The notes below the pieces were generated by a model. That model was not told where the DNA came from and did no database searches. It worked only from the letters and a program-made list of their open reading frames with translations. DNA of 28,858 bases from Pelargonium nanum (lineage: Eukaryota; Streptophyta; Magnoliopsida; Geraniales; Geraniaceae): NCBI GenBank assembly GCA_036897485.1, contig JAYMTF010000870.1, positions 1-28,858 of the forward strand. Reading direction: 5' to 3'. The position numbers and the translations under genes are program-made. Below are positions 1-8,779 of the stretch, piece by piece; position 1 is the first letter of the stretch; every line of letters starts with the position of its first letter.

Positions 1-12
1 TGAGTGAAATTA

Positions 13-57
13 AATGAGGTGTCATCACCTCATTGGTTTGGCTTAGGCTAAGCCAAA
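13..57. repeat. two adjacent perfect hairpins
   Basis: Two inverted repeats lie two bases apart. At 13-34, arms AATGAGGTG and CACCTCATT enclose a 4-base loop. At 37-57, arms TTTGGCTTAG and CTAAGCCAAA flank a single G. They are the only such structure in this AT-rich flank and may be the tip of a MITE or Helitron cut by the window edge. That origin is inference; only the symmetry is seen. Confidence 0.6.
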
Positions 58-392
58 TATTTGTTGACTTAGATTCCTTATTCTCATTTTCAATATCATA
101 TAAACATTATTTACACAAATTCAACCAATTTTAAATGTACAAAACAATATACATGCACTAGGAATAAAGAGAGAATTTCATATCAAATATCTTCCGCTCC
201 CATTAACTTTTAACATCATTACACAATTTTATCACATCAATGCGTGAATTGACACTAATTTAACTCAAAACTTTATGTCATTTTCATAAATGGCAAGTGC
301 CCGTATAAATACACAACTAATAGCATCATATAAAATAAATTCAATTAATATCGAAGACTAATGTCTTCAAATATAAATGGACACAACAAGCT

Positions 393-409
393 ACGCGTCC
401 TTCGCGCGA
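393..409. promoter_or_regulatory. CGCG-box pair upstream of the NHL12-like gene
   Basis: ACGCGT (393-398) and TCGCGCGA (402-409) stand out as CpG-rich in a very AT-rich promoter, about 110-140 bp before the predicted transcription start. The CGCG core is the known binding site of CAMTA calcium/calmodulin-responsive factors, which act in defence and cold signalling. Binding here is inference from the motif. Confidence 0.35.
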
Positions 410-502
410 CACGCTCATTTACACTTGCATTAAAACACAACAAGAGAAGGAAAAAAAAGGACCCCCCACTCTCTATCTCTTCTCTTCCACACTCTCACTA
501 GC

Positions 503-508
503 TATATA
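503..508 (+). promoter_or_regulatory. TATA box of NHL12-like gene
   Basis: TATATA lies 59 bp before the ATG at 567 and just after a CT-rich stretch (465-500). Transcription would start near 535 and leave a 5' leader of about 30 nt. No other ATG lies between the box and the start codon. Confidence 0.55.
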
Positions 509-566
509 GCTTCTCACACCACTCCTTTTTTATTCAACACCAATCTCCACCACCTCCGCCGCCTCC

Positions 567-1193
567 ATGACGACAGATTGCGGCAAGCACGGCCAGTCAA
601 AGCGCGACCTTTTCCGGCGATTGTTCGCCGGAATCTTGGTCTTCCTCTTCATCGCGCTGGTGATTATTTTGCTTGTGTGGGCCATCCTCCGGCCCACGAA
701 ACCGCGGTTCGTGCTGGAGGACGCCACCGTGTACGCCTTCAACGTCACGACGCCGCCGAACATCCTGACCTCCAACATCCAGGTCACCATCTCCTCCCGC
801 AACCCCAACGACAAGATCGGCGTCTACTACGACCGGCTCGACGTCTACGCCATCTACCGGAACCAGCAAATCACGCTACGCGCCACCATCCCGCCGACGT
901 ACCAGGGCCACAAGGAGGTCAACGTCTGGTCGCCGTTCGTGTACGGCACCAACGTCCCGATCGCGCCGTACAACGCGGTGGCGCTCGATCAGGACCAGTC
1001 AAACGGGATTGTGATGCTGATCGTGAAGATTGATGGACGGGTGAGATGGAAAGTTGGGACGTTTATTTCCGGACATTACCACCTGAATGTTCAGTGTCCG
1101 GCGATTTTAACGTTCGGGAGTCGAAACACAGGTATTGTTGTCGGTAACGCCGTTAAGTATCAGCTGGTGCGCAACTGCGGAGTCAGTATATGA
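567..1193 (+). CDS. NHL12: NDR1/HIN1-like protein, NHL1/NHL12 type (LEA-2 membrane protein)
   Basis: An intact single-exon gene of 208 residues, the usual length for the family. The N-terminus is cytosolic and basic (MTTDCGKHG..), with one transmembrane segment at about residues 19-41 followed by the RPTKPRF stop-transfer boundary. A LEA-2/WHy-type extracellular domain makes up the rest. Family motifs are visible: NPNDKIGVYYDRLDVYA (79-95), YQGHKE (112-117) and RVRWKVGTF (158-166). It lacks the C-terminal CDFDF tail found in the next two genes. By recalled sequence the closest Arabidopsis relatives are NHL1 and NHL12; I cannot separate these two by eye, so the symbol is provisional. NHL proteins are plasma-membrane proteins tied to pathogen response, with no known enzymatic activity. 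The ATG at 567 is the first after the TATA box. Codon use shifts from C/G-ending to A/T-ending after about 1005. Confidence 0.9.
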   Translation: MTTDCGKHGQSKRDLFRRLFAGILVFLFIALVIILLVWAILRPTKPRFVLEDATVYAFNVTTPPNILTSNIQVTISSRNPNDKIGVYYDRLDVYAIYRNQQITLRATIPPTYQGHKEVNVWSPFVYGTNVPIAPYNAVALDQDQSNGIVMLIVKIDGRVRWKVGTFISGHYHLNVQCPAILTFGSRNTGIVVGNAVKYQLVRNCGVSI

Positions 1194-3099
1194 AAGTATT
1201 TGTCTGTTCACGCCGTTTGTGCCATATTTTATTTTTCAGTTTTTAATTTTTATTTCACGTGTCTTCTTCAATTTAGGGGTATACGTCGATAGATACGTAT
1301 AATGAAGCAAGTACGTACTTGAATTGTACATTTTGCTAAAGAATAAGTGGATAAACTCAAATCAAACAAATAGCAAAATTACAAATAAAAATTTGTTATT
1401 CTAATGTTTATTATTTTTGCTGTCGAAATTATATTGTTCTATCTTTCAGGCTTTAGTATATTACCTACAATAGATAATAGTAGTATAGTACCACAATTCA
1501 TGTACCATAATGTTACATATATATTACAACTTGCATAGCTGGATATTGGTTTTTTCTTTCTTTTCCCTTGGAAATGCCAAGAACCCTTAGCCACAGCCTA
1601 AGGCTAAGGGAATGGATGGAGATTCGGGAAGCCCATATATGTGGTCCTAAAACCATAGACAAAAAATGTATGTGTCGATGCAAGTCGGTGCAATTAATAG
1701 TTTTAAATTTTATTAGTATGATTGATTTTTGACATATAACCGAGTCTGGTTTTATAAGAGAAATCTACTAGTGCTCATTATGTATGTGTTAAGATTTAAA
1801 GAGAACTAATGTAATAACAATGTGTTCACCTTTTACTGACACGTGACATGTGTGCACTTTATAATATGAAACATATTATATATCTATTTGTATACCGTTC
1901 ATATATTATACATCTTTAAAATAGTTATACATGTTTTTTGGGGGTGCTTTTGTGAGATTAATTGATTAAGAAAATGATTAAAGGGTGTGTGATGGAATCC
2001 ACATGGGGGGTGGGGGCATAGTAGGGAGGTGGAGGTCCTTTTCTCTCCCTATCTGCCTAATAAGGACTAATAAATAATGGCGTGATAGAGTTGGACTTGT
2101 ACACTTTTAACACTCAATACCATATGCTATGCTATGTTATGTCATGTAATGCAACGCAATTAGCTACTCCTTATCTTTCTTTTATTTTTAAACTCAATAA
2201 TAAGAAGCTTTTCAACACTTTTTATTTTGTTTGGTGAAGGTTGCGTCTCAATTTCAACACCATTTGGGTTCATTTACCTTATTTGTCAAAGCCTCCATGA
2301 TGCGTGTATTTGATTCCATATCTTTCCGTATATTTCCTTATAATAAAAAAGTGTAGTGTGCAGTTAAATAAGTTGTTTGGTAGGGAAGGATTTGTACTTG
2401 TGAAGATGAGAAGAATGTCACATAAGCAAGAAACAGAAACTTTTTGTGGGTTAATTATTGGACCTAAATATTTATTTTGACTTGTATGATTCGGATTACC
2501 GCAAGAGTGGTTTTGGCCGGGACATGGTACAACACCACGACATTGCAAACTATATTGTAATCATTGCCAAGTTGAGTATTGAATTTGGGTCGGTAAATTT
2601 GAAACCCGGTCTCTCAAGTTGATCTTTAGTTAAGTCTTTTCAACTGAAAACATAAATTGTCTACTTAGCAATTTAGTATGTTGTAAAGCGGACATGAAAC
2701 CGGTTGGGCCGACAAATTCACACTTTCGTATTTTTGTAACAATTTATCCATACTAACATTTTCTACTAATTATGTAAAGCGGATATTTAAAAAAAACAAA
2801 AAAAACAAAAAAAAAACAGATATTTTAAGACTGACACAAAAATGTCCGATCACATTTTTACCCAACAGTTTAGTCCCATGTCTCAAATTACTACCAGGTA
2901 TACAATATTGGGGTGTCATGCTTCAAGGCCTAATATTGAGAGGGGAAAAAAACTAATTCAAATGATTTTGGGCTTTATGCACATGGTTAAATGGATCAAA
3001 GCCCATTAATTTGAAGGACACTCTTAACTTGAGTTCGCATGTACAAACTACAAATGAAAATAAACACAACTCAAATGACTGGTCACACACGTTGACTTC

Positions 3100-3215
3100 A
3101 AACAATTTTATCTTCAACTTTCACATGTTTAGGTACGCAATTTTGACACTTCCTAATAAACAATTTTATCTTCAACTTTCACCTGTTTAGGTACGCAATT
3201 TTGACACGTCCTAAT
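3100..3215. repeat. 58-bp tandem duplication
   Basis: Two adjacent 58-bp copies (3100-3157 and 3158-3215) differ at only a couple of positions, for example cacatg against cacctg and cacttc against cacgtc. The near identity suggests a recent local duplication. Confidence 0.9.
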
Positions 3216-3337
3216 AATTTACTTGTTTAAAAATCATAAATATTTCAGATAAGTGACACATTGTACTCAAGTGTCATCTTGACGTGCCGAGTAAAATCAA
3301 TAATAATGTCTAAATTGAAACACAACATATGTTGAGC

Positions 3338-3430
3338 ACAAGCCTAACTGACACATGCAATGTCCAATACAAGCCTAGCGGACACATGCAGTGTTTAGCA
3401 CAAGCCTCTGTGACTCTGTGTCCAAATCTT
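3338..3430. repeat. 31-bp degenerate tandem repeat, three units
   Basis: The octamer ACAAGCCT recurs at 3338, 3369 and 3400, giving an exact 31-bp period. Units one and two also share GACACATGCA(A/G)TGT; unit three diverges after its first ten bases or so. It looks like a short minisatellite. Confidence 0.75.
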
Positions 3431-3451
3431 TTGCAAGGCCATATGCACCAG

Positions 3452-4278
3452 TTGACCAAGTGCACCAAATCACATCCCACATTGAACCTATGTACGTTTT
3501 AAAGGTCTCCAAACTAGCTACTGAGAGCTCCAGTACGTAACATTAATCAATAGGCACTGTTAGAGGCTCCACACTTCTCATGGCGCTTCATTAACTCTCC
3601 GGATACTCCCAAATGGCGCGTCCAAAGAGCTAAGGACCGAAGCTTAACAGTGAGTACGTAGCGTGCTCAACTTTGCTAACAACCAGTCAAAAGCTGCCAA
3701 ATCATTTAGTAAAATTCATTATTGTAACTAAATAATACTCCGTCTTGAAGAAGAAAAAAAAAGATGACTTTTCACTTATTAAAACACTTTTCTGTAAAGT
3801 TTTTCATTGTTTTCAAATTTCTCTTGTTGATATATTTACTTTCACATTGAAATGGTCCCAAAAACACATTCGTGATGTTTGATGAAGAAGCATGAGCACT
3901 TGTAGTAATTCTTAAATTTAAATTATTTTAAAAAATATTTCAACACTAATTATATGACGACGTATCTCATGTGTTTCTTTGACCCGACTAAAGAGACATC
4001 AATTTTATTTTCAATAAAAAAAAAAAGTGGTCACCCATCATAAGATGAAGGTGGACAATAACTTTATAATCAAATACCAAACTTCAAATCACACATCCAC
4101 ATTGTTAGGAACAAGAAACTTCCATTTTTGAGGTGTGAACTCATGTGAATCTATGTTTCTCACATAGATGTCAACGAATGCCTCTAAATCCTTCTATAAC
4201 ACGTACGCAGGCAGTCAAAATACGGTTTCCGACATGAAAAACAAAAAACTTCAATATAATAAGCACATGACTAGTCAA
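3452..4278. promoter_or_regulatory. W-box cluster upstream of NHL10-like gene
   Basis: W-box hexamers (TTGACC/T or reverse complement) occur at 3452-3457, 3685-3690, 3979-3984, 4213-4218 and 4273-4278; a further one is at 3092-3097. The last two are 150-210 bp before the TATA box. WRKY factors bind this hexamer, and NHL10/HIN1-type genes are known to be induced by immune signals. A perfect 8-bp-arm hairpin lies between them at 4149-4169 (ATCTATGT / ACATAGAT). Function is inferred. Confidence 0.45.
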
Positions 4279-4421
4279 ATTCTAATCCTGCAAACAACAA
4301 AGCAACCGCGTTCTTGATTTTTCCAATCACCTTCCAATTCAAATGCCTAACTTAAACACGGTCCGTTTCTTGTCATTTTCATCGTTCTCATTTACAATTA
4401 TTCAACCCTTCAGCTCCTCCT

Positions 4422-4430
4422 TATATAAAT
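4422..4430 (+). promoter_or_regulatory. TATA box of NHL10-like gene
   Basis: TATATAAAT matches the plant TATA consensus well and lies 92 bp before the ATG at 4522. Transcription is expected near 4455. An ATG at 4343 lies upstream of this box and is therefore probably not transcribed. Confidence 0.65.
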
Positions 4431-4521
4431 ACACACCCCATAACCTTTGTTCCACAACACACCACAAACTCATTTTCTCTCATTCTACACACAAAGTAAC
4501 AAAACTCTCAATCTTATCATC

Positions 4522-5151
4522 ATGGCAGAAAAACAAGCACAATCCTACCACAGGCACGGCCGTGGCAGAGGCTGTGGCTGCTGCTGCCTCCTCAGCCTCA
4601 TCCTCAAGCTCATCGTCTCCGTCATCGTCGTCATCGGCCTCGCCGCCCTCGTCATCTGGCTAATCTTCCGTCCCATCAACATGGTCAAGTTCCACGTGAC
4701 CGACGCCAAGCTCACCCAATTCAACCTCACCACGGACAACATGTTGCACTACAACCTGGCCGTCAACATGACCATCCGCAACCCCAACAAGAAGATCGGC
4801 ATCTACTACGACCGCATCGAGGCCAGAGCCTACTACGAGGACCAGAGGTTCGACACCGTGTCGTTGACGCCGTTTTACCAGGGCCACAAGAACACGACCG
4901 TGCTGAGCACCGTGTTCGATGGGCAGCAGCTGGTGGTGCTGGGAACGGACGTGACGGAGTTCAATAAAGAGAAGGCGGCTGGGATTTACAGTATAGATTT
5001 GAAGGTTTATTTGAGGGTGAGGTTCAGGTTGGGGAAGGTGAAGACTTGGAGGTTCAGGCCTAGGATTGGGTGTGACTTGAAGGTTCCTCTTCAGGGAAGT
5101 GCCACTGCTGCTGGTGGTTTTCAGACCACAAAGTGCGACTTTGATTTCTGA
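4522..5151 (+). CDS. NHL10: NDR1/HIN1-like protein, NHL10/YLS9 type
   Basis: A single-exon gene of 209 residues. The basic cytosolic head (RHGRGRG) runs into a cysteine cluster at residues 18 and 20-22, a likely S-acylation site. A transmembrane helix follows at about 23-49 and ends in the family mark WLIFRP. The LEA-2 domain shows NPNKKIGIYYDRIEARAYY (87-105), FYQGHKNT (118-125), RVRFRLGKVK (165-174) and the terminal KCDFDF. N-glycosylation sequons at residues 68, 82 and 124 fit an extracellular C-terminus. The start is the first ATG after the TATA box. The head resembles Arabidopsis NHL10/YLS9, a widely used marker of flg22-triggered immunity, more than NHL3, because the YYGPSIPP motif is missing. 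It lies about 900 bp before its close paralog. Codons are C/G-ending up to about 4975 and A/T-ending after. Confidence 0.9.
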   Translation: MAEKQAQSYHRHGRGRGCGCCCLLSLILKLIVSVIVVIGLAALVIWLIFRPINMVKFHVTDAKLTQFNLTTDNMLHYNLAVNMTIRNPNKKIGIYYDRIEARAYYEDQRFDTVSLTPFYQGHKNTTVLSTVFDGQQLVVLGTDVTEFNKEKAAGIYSIDLKVYLRVRFRLGKVKTWRFRPRIGCDLKVPLQGSATAAGGFQTTKCDFDF

Positions 5152-5983
5152 TTTCTGAGTTGATGATACGGTTTCGTGTTTTTAGTATTGAGTTCTGGTT
5201 CGTTATTTGTGTTTGATTAGTGACTAGTGAGTATATTCTTTGTTTTTTTTTGTTCATTACCGTTGGCGGCCGTTTGATCGTTTGTATATTTGTTGATTAT
5301 TATATACATACATATACTTTTATAATAAATAAAACATTATTTATATATTTGGGTGTAATTATATTAATGATTTATTATAATGTTCATCTTAAAACACATT
5401 TTGATATTTTTATTTTGACAGATTAAATAATACACTTATAGTTAGTTTTCTTGTATTATATACTCTTTTCATATTTTAATTATGGCATTTTGTAGACAAA
5501 GATGCGTAATGTTTAAATTCAGGAGAATCGATAACTATAATACTTATCATATGCTGATATGCTTAGGTAGAATATTATGTCTAATTCCACTCATTCTAAA
5601 AAAACAAGTATAAAATATCATACTAATTAGTATTGGTTATAGTTAAGAAAGTGTAGAGCAACATCATAGTCATTAAACTTCTGTTCTAAATATCAAAGGA
5701 AACATTAATGGGAATAATAATCATTTACATAAAATGATTAAGCAACTTCCCATGAAAATTATGTAACATAAACATTAATGGGAATAATAATCATTTACAT
5801 AAAATTTACTCTATAAAAAGAAATCATGATACAGAAATATTGATGCCAAATCATACACATAATTAAAAAGCGTGTTTGTATTTGGACCCAAAATAACCGA
5901 AATACCCCTCGTCCCCATTACACCTCACTCGCTCTGTTATGTCCTTTCCTAGCCGTTTACATAGCTTCTCTCTACACACTGTC
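5152..5983. other. intergenic spacer between NHL genes 2 and 3
   Basis: No gene seen. Overlapping AATAAA signals near 5324-5333 could end the upstream transcript, giving a 3' UTR of about 190 nt. The rest is very AT-rich and holds the direct repeat listed at 5701-5805. Confidence 0.6.
5701..5805. repeat. identical 35-bp direct repeat, 70-bp offset
   Basis: A 35-bp sequence starting aacattaatgggaataataa is present without a mismatch at 5701-5735 and 5771-5805, separated by 35 unrelated bases. Perfect identity in such AT-rich DNA implies a recent event. Confidence 0.9.
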
Positions 5984-6021
5984 TATATAAACCAATCCAT
6001 TCTCGAATTCATAAACCCTAA
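5984..6021 (+). promoter_or_regulatory. TATA box and telo-box of NHL3-like gene
   Basis: TATATAAA at 5984-5991 is 65 bp before the ATG at 6049, so transcription should begin near 6018. A telo-box (AAACCCTAA, 6013-6021) falls at the expected start site. Telo-boxes near plant transcription starts are known to bind TRB-type factors; a role here is inference. Confidence 0.55.
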
Positions 6022-6048
6022 TCCATTTTCCGATCAAATCGTTTAGTC

Positions 6049-6741
6049 ATGGGAGGAGATCTGAATGCTTCCTACTATGGCCCCTCAATTCCGCCGCGAA
6101 AATCCTCCGGCCACCGAAGCCGCGGCGGCGGCCGAGGCTGCCTCTGCGGCTGCGGCTGTTGCTTCCTCAGATTCGTCTTCCAAACGATCTTCTCCATAGT
6201 CTTCACCATCCTCGTCGTCGCCGCCGTGTTCGGCTTCATCTTCTGGCTCATCTTCCGTCCCAACGTCGTCAAGTTCAACGTCGCCGACGCGACGCTCACT
6301 CAATTCAATTTCACCGGAAACAACACGCTCCGCTACAATCTGGCGCTCAACGTCACCGTTCGCAACCCTAACCGGAGGCTCGGCATCTACTACGACCGAA
6401 TCGAAGCCAGGCCTCTGTACGAGGGCCAGAGGTTTGATTCGAAGACGTTGACGCCGTTCTACCAGGGGCACAAAAACACCAGCACGCTGAGAGCGGCGTT
6501 TTCCGGCAAGAAGGTGGTGGTGCTGGGAGACGGCGGGATGGAGGAATTTGGAAAGGACAAAGCCGCCGGGGTTTACGACATTGATGTGAAGCTGTATCTG
6601 CTGGTCAGATTCAAGTTCGGTATCTTCAAATCACCGCATTTGAAGCCGAAGATCAAGTGCGGCCTGAAGATTCCTCTGGCCTCCGGCAACGGCACTTCCA
6701 GGACGTTCGAGAGGACAGAGTGCGATTTTGATTTTTTCTAA
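6049..6741 (+). CDS. NHL3: NDR1/HIN1-like protein, NHL2/NHL3 type
   Basis: A single-exon gene of 230 residues. The head carries YYGPSIPP (9-16), shared with Arabidopsis NHL2, NHL3 and NHL10, then a glycine/arginine stretch and a cysteine cluster (31, 33, 35, 37, 38) suited to S-acylation. A transmembrane helix spans about 42-69 and ends in WLIFRP. The LEA-2 domain has NPNRRLGIYYDRIEARPLY (106-124), FYQGHKNT (137-144), LVRFKFG (185-191) and ends CDFDFF. Sequons at 87, 91, 101 and 214 fit an extracellular domain. By eye it matches the preceding gene over most of the ectodomain, so they are tandem paralogs. NHL3-type proteins sit at the plasma membrane and support resistance to bacterial pathogens in Arabidopsis; the biochemical role is unknown. 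The exact ortholog is not certain, and the symbol means closest type. Confidence 0.9.
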   Translation: MGGDLNASYYGPSIPPRKSSGHRSRGGGRGCLCGCGCCFLRFVFQTIFSIVFTILVVAAVFGFIFWLIFRPNVVKFNVADATLTQFNFTGNNTLRYNLALNVTVRNPNRRLGIYYDRIEARPLYEGQRFDSKTLTPFYQGHKNTSTLRAAFSGKKVVVLGDGGMEEFGKDKAAGVYDIDVKLYLLVRFKFGIFKSPHLKPKIKCGLKIPLASGNGTSRTFERTECDFDFF

Positions 6742-8218
6742 GATTCCGATCACCGGATACAGAGTCCATATATTAAGTTTGTTGTTTTGTGGATTTTTTT
6801 AGAAGAACAGTGAGTTTTGTATTTTGGCCGTCAATTTAGCATTTGCGGGTTGCGATTGAACAGAGATTTATTGCTTTGTTCTTATCCATTTATCATTTGA
6901 TTCATGATATGTAACACCTAATACCTATTGACATACAAGTCACCGCCAAAAGAATTGAAATTTGAAAAGTTTGAATCAACAAAGCATTGATAGTTGGGCG
7001 TCACTTGGGCCTAAACTAGCTGTTAAATGTTAACTTTGAATCGGTATTGGTATTTGGGCCCAAAGCTAACAATTGCTCCTGCATTGGGCAAATGAGGATT
7101 CTTCTTTATTTTTGAATCTCACTTTAACGGCTATGTAATAAATATTTGCTTTTTGCAATAAGAATGTCACGTTGATGATAAACGATTATGGATTTGTGTG
7201 CATGAGTTGTTTAATGACTAGTGATAATTTTAAAAAATACTACCTTAAAATAATGGTCAACTTATTATTTTCTAAATTTGTTGTCAAAACAATTACAAAA
7301 TTGATTTTAAAAAAAATACAAAATTAATTAGAGAATGTATAATATGTACACGTGTGGTTACAAATTTGATAATTTATGCATAGCGAGTTTTCAGAAAAAT
7401 AAAATAGTACACTACCTTTATTTTGAGACAAAGAATTTAACTATTTAGAACGAGAGGAATATCAATTTGATCATGAATTATATATATTTTTAATGTAAAC
7501 TAATTGAAATAGCAAAAATGGAGGTGCTAAACTAAGATAAAATAGATTCTCAGAATTATGAAAATTTTGGAAAGAACTATTTGGACCAAATCCAACATTT
7601 CAAATGAAATATTGGTTACCAAATACAACATAAATGTTGTTCTAAAATTATGTAATTATGAATATTTGATTTATGATAAGTTACCTTACTTCTATTTTAC
7701 CAATTTTAATCCCACTCTCGTGGCCTAGTTTTATTTTGGGCCTGAAGGTATAGGATCTTTTGGGCCACAAATAGTTTGATACTTTCAAAACAAGTTGTAG
7801 GCCCAATTAAAAGCCCAAACAAAGACCCAAACTTGGATGTACACGCGCTCGGATACTGTTCGGTCCTTGATTCTTACGCTAACAAGAAACAACGGCTACA
7901 TAAATTAAATGCTTTAGTTTGCTTGTAAAGACGTGCTTGTACCAATAGAGGTAATTTTCACCCACTTTTCACAGTTCACCTCACAATAAAGCGGTACATA
8001 ATTAAATTCCAAGACCGAAATCATATAATCTACAAACGAATCAACGTCCCAGAGCACGCCACGTTGTACAAACTCCAACGCCTTTACAATACACTCACTA
8101 AACAAGATCAAACGCGCGTTCTGTTGTAGTTTTGTACCCGAATTCTATACAACCACCTCCACCCCGGCACGTGAATCACACCGGCCCAAAACATCTCCGG
8201 CGAAGCCTCTCGCATTCG
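6742..8218. other. spacer between convergent NHL3-like and membrane-protein genes
   Basis: Both flanking genes end into this region, so it should contain two 3' UTRs. I see no coding segment. The distal part is strongly AT-rich, with GC rising again after about 7820. Confidence 0.55.
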
Positions 8219-8779
8219 CTACACCTTATCTCCGCCGTACTCAACCGTCTCTCGAGTCGGCGACGGCGACGGAGTGTAGTAAGGAGGCGAAGCACAAGGC
8301 GTCGAAAACGGCGTCGCTTCTTCATCTTCCTCGTCTCCGCGAACCGCAACTACGATTTCTTGTACGGACACGAGCCCTTCCTCCATGGACACAGTCCTCG
8401 TCTTCCTCCCCTTTTCAGTGGACGATGAGTAGTCAGATTCCGTACCTTCTCGCTCCTCTTCTCTGATCGTAAACAAGATCCTCGACGCGCCGTACATTCG
8501 CTGCCACTTCTCCACCTCGTCCACCGCCTCCGCCGGCGGAGGCGTCGCTCCGTCGCGAGGAGGCGGCTGTGCTGCGTCGGGTTCGACCCGGGACCGATTT
8601 TTACAGCAGAAGAAGTAAAGAAGCTCTTTCGTCACCGGTAAACTACCTTGGTCGGAGAATCTCTGACGCCGGAGCCGGTGACGGCGACACAGTACGTAGA
8701 GAAGCTCGGCGAGGAGGGCGGCGAGAAGGACGGCGAAGACCGCCGTGAGTGCAGTTCCAAGCTTGCCCATACCGTTCAT
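8219..8779 (-). CDS. small single-pass membrane protein of unknown function
   Basis: An intact reading frame of 186 residues. The start is the first ATG (8779); a second in-frame ATG three codons later (8770, MGKLG) is equally possible. A hydrophobic helix at residues 9-30 is followed directly by a basic run (RRHRLRRQR), so the bulk of the protein should be cytosolic. Further features are KELLYFFCCK (51-60) with paired cysteines, a proline-rich linker (71-82), an acidic EE/DE-rich part (106-155), and a tail TPFSTPCASPPYYTPSPSP (156-174) with repeated S/T-P sites. The high third-position GC and the ordered composition support a real gene. I recognise this as a plant-type architecture (N-terminal anchor, ELLYFFC, PSPSP tail) found in uncharacterised proteins, but assign no function. 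It is transcribed toward the NHL array. The opposite-strand frame over it is a GC-driven shadow. Confidence 0.75.
   Translation of the reverse strand: MNGMGKLGTALTAVFAVLLAALLAELLYVLCRRHRLRRQRFSDQGSLPVTKELLYFFCCKNRSRVEPDAAQPPPRDGATPPPAEAVDEVEKWQRMYGASRILFTIREEEREGTESDYSSSTEKGRKTRTVSMEEGLVSVQEIVVAVRGDEEDEEATPFSTPCASPPYYTPSPSPTRETVEYGGDKV

Larger units (their letters stand above)
1194..4421. other. intergenic spacer between NHL genes 1 and 2
   Basis: AT-rich spacer with no supportable gene. An AATAAA at 1384-1389 could end the first transcript. A hairpin with arms CCCTTAGCC and GGCTAAGGG lies near 1587-1615. An A-rich tract sits at 2789-2818. Two tandem repeats (3100-3430) and several W-box hexamers are listed separately. 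The stretch around 3280-3680 is less AT-rich than its surroundings and may be an old transposon, but I see no terminal repeats or coding remnant. Confidence 0.6.

Noticed and set aside
578-1033. 151-codon + frame overlapping the first NHL gene
   Set aside because: Open only because the real frame has C/G third positions; the arginine/histidine-rich product shows no family features.
3280-3680. LTR retrotransposon fragment
   Set aside because: Slightly raised GC and a cacatcccacattg motif, but no TG..CA ends, primer-binding site or coding remnant.
4343-4663. 106-codon + frame starting before the NHL10-type gene
   Set aside because: Its ATG lies upstream of the TATA box, and its end is a poly-serine shadow of the NHL coding region.
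6085-6471. 128-codon antisense frame in the third NHL gene
   Set aside because: GC-driven shadow of the real gene; composition is biased and no domain is visible.
8132-8428. 98-codon + frame over the membrane-protein gene
   Set aside because: Arginine/serine-rich antisense product of a GC-rich gene; the minus frame is better supported.
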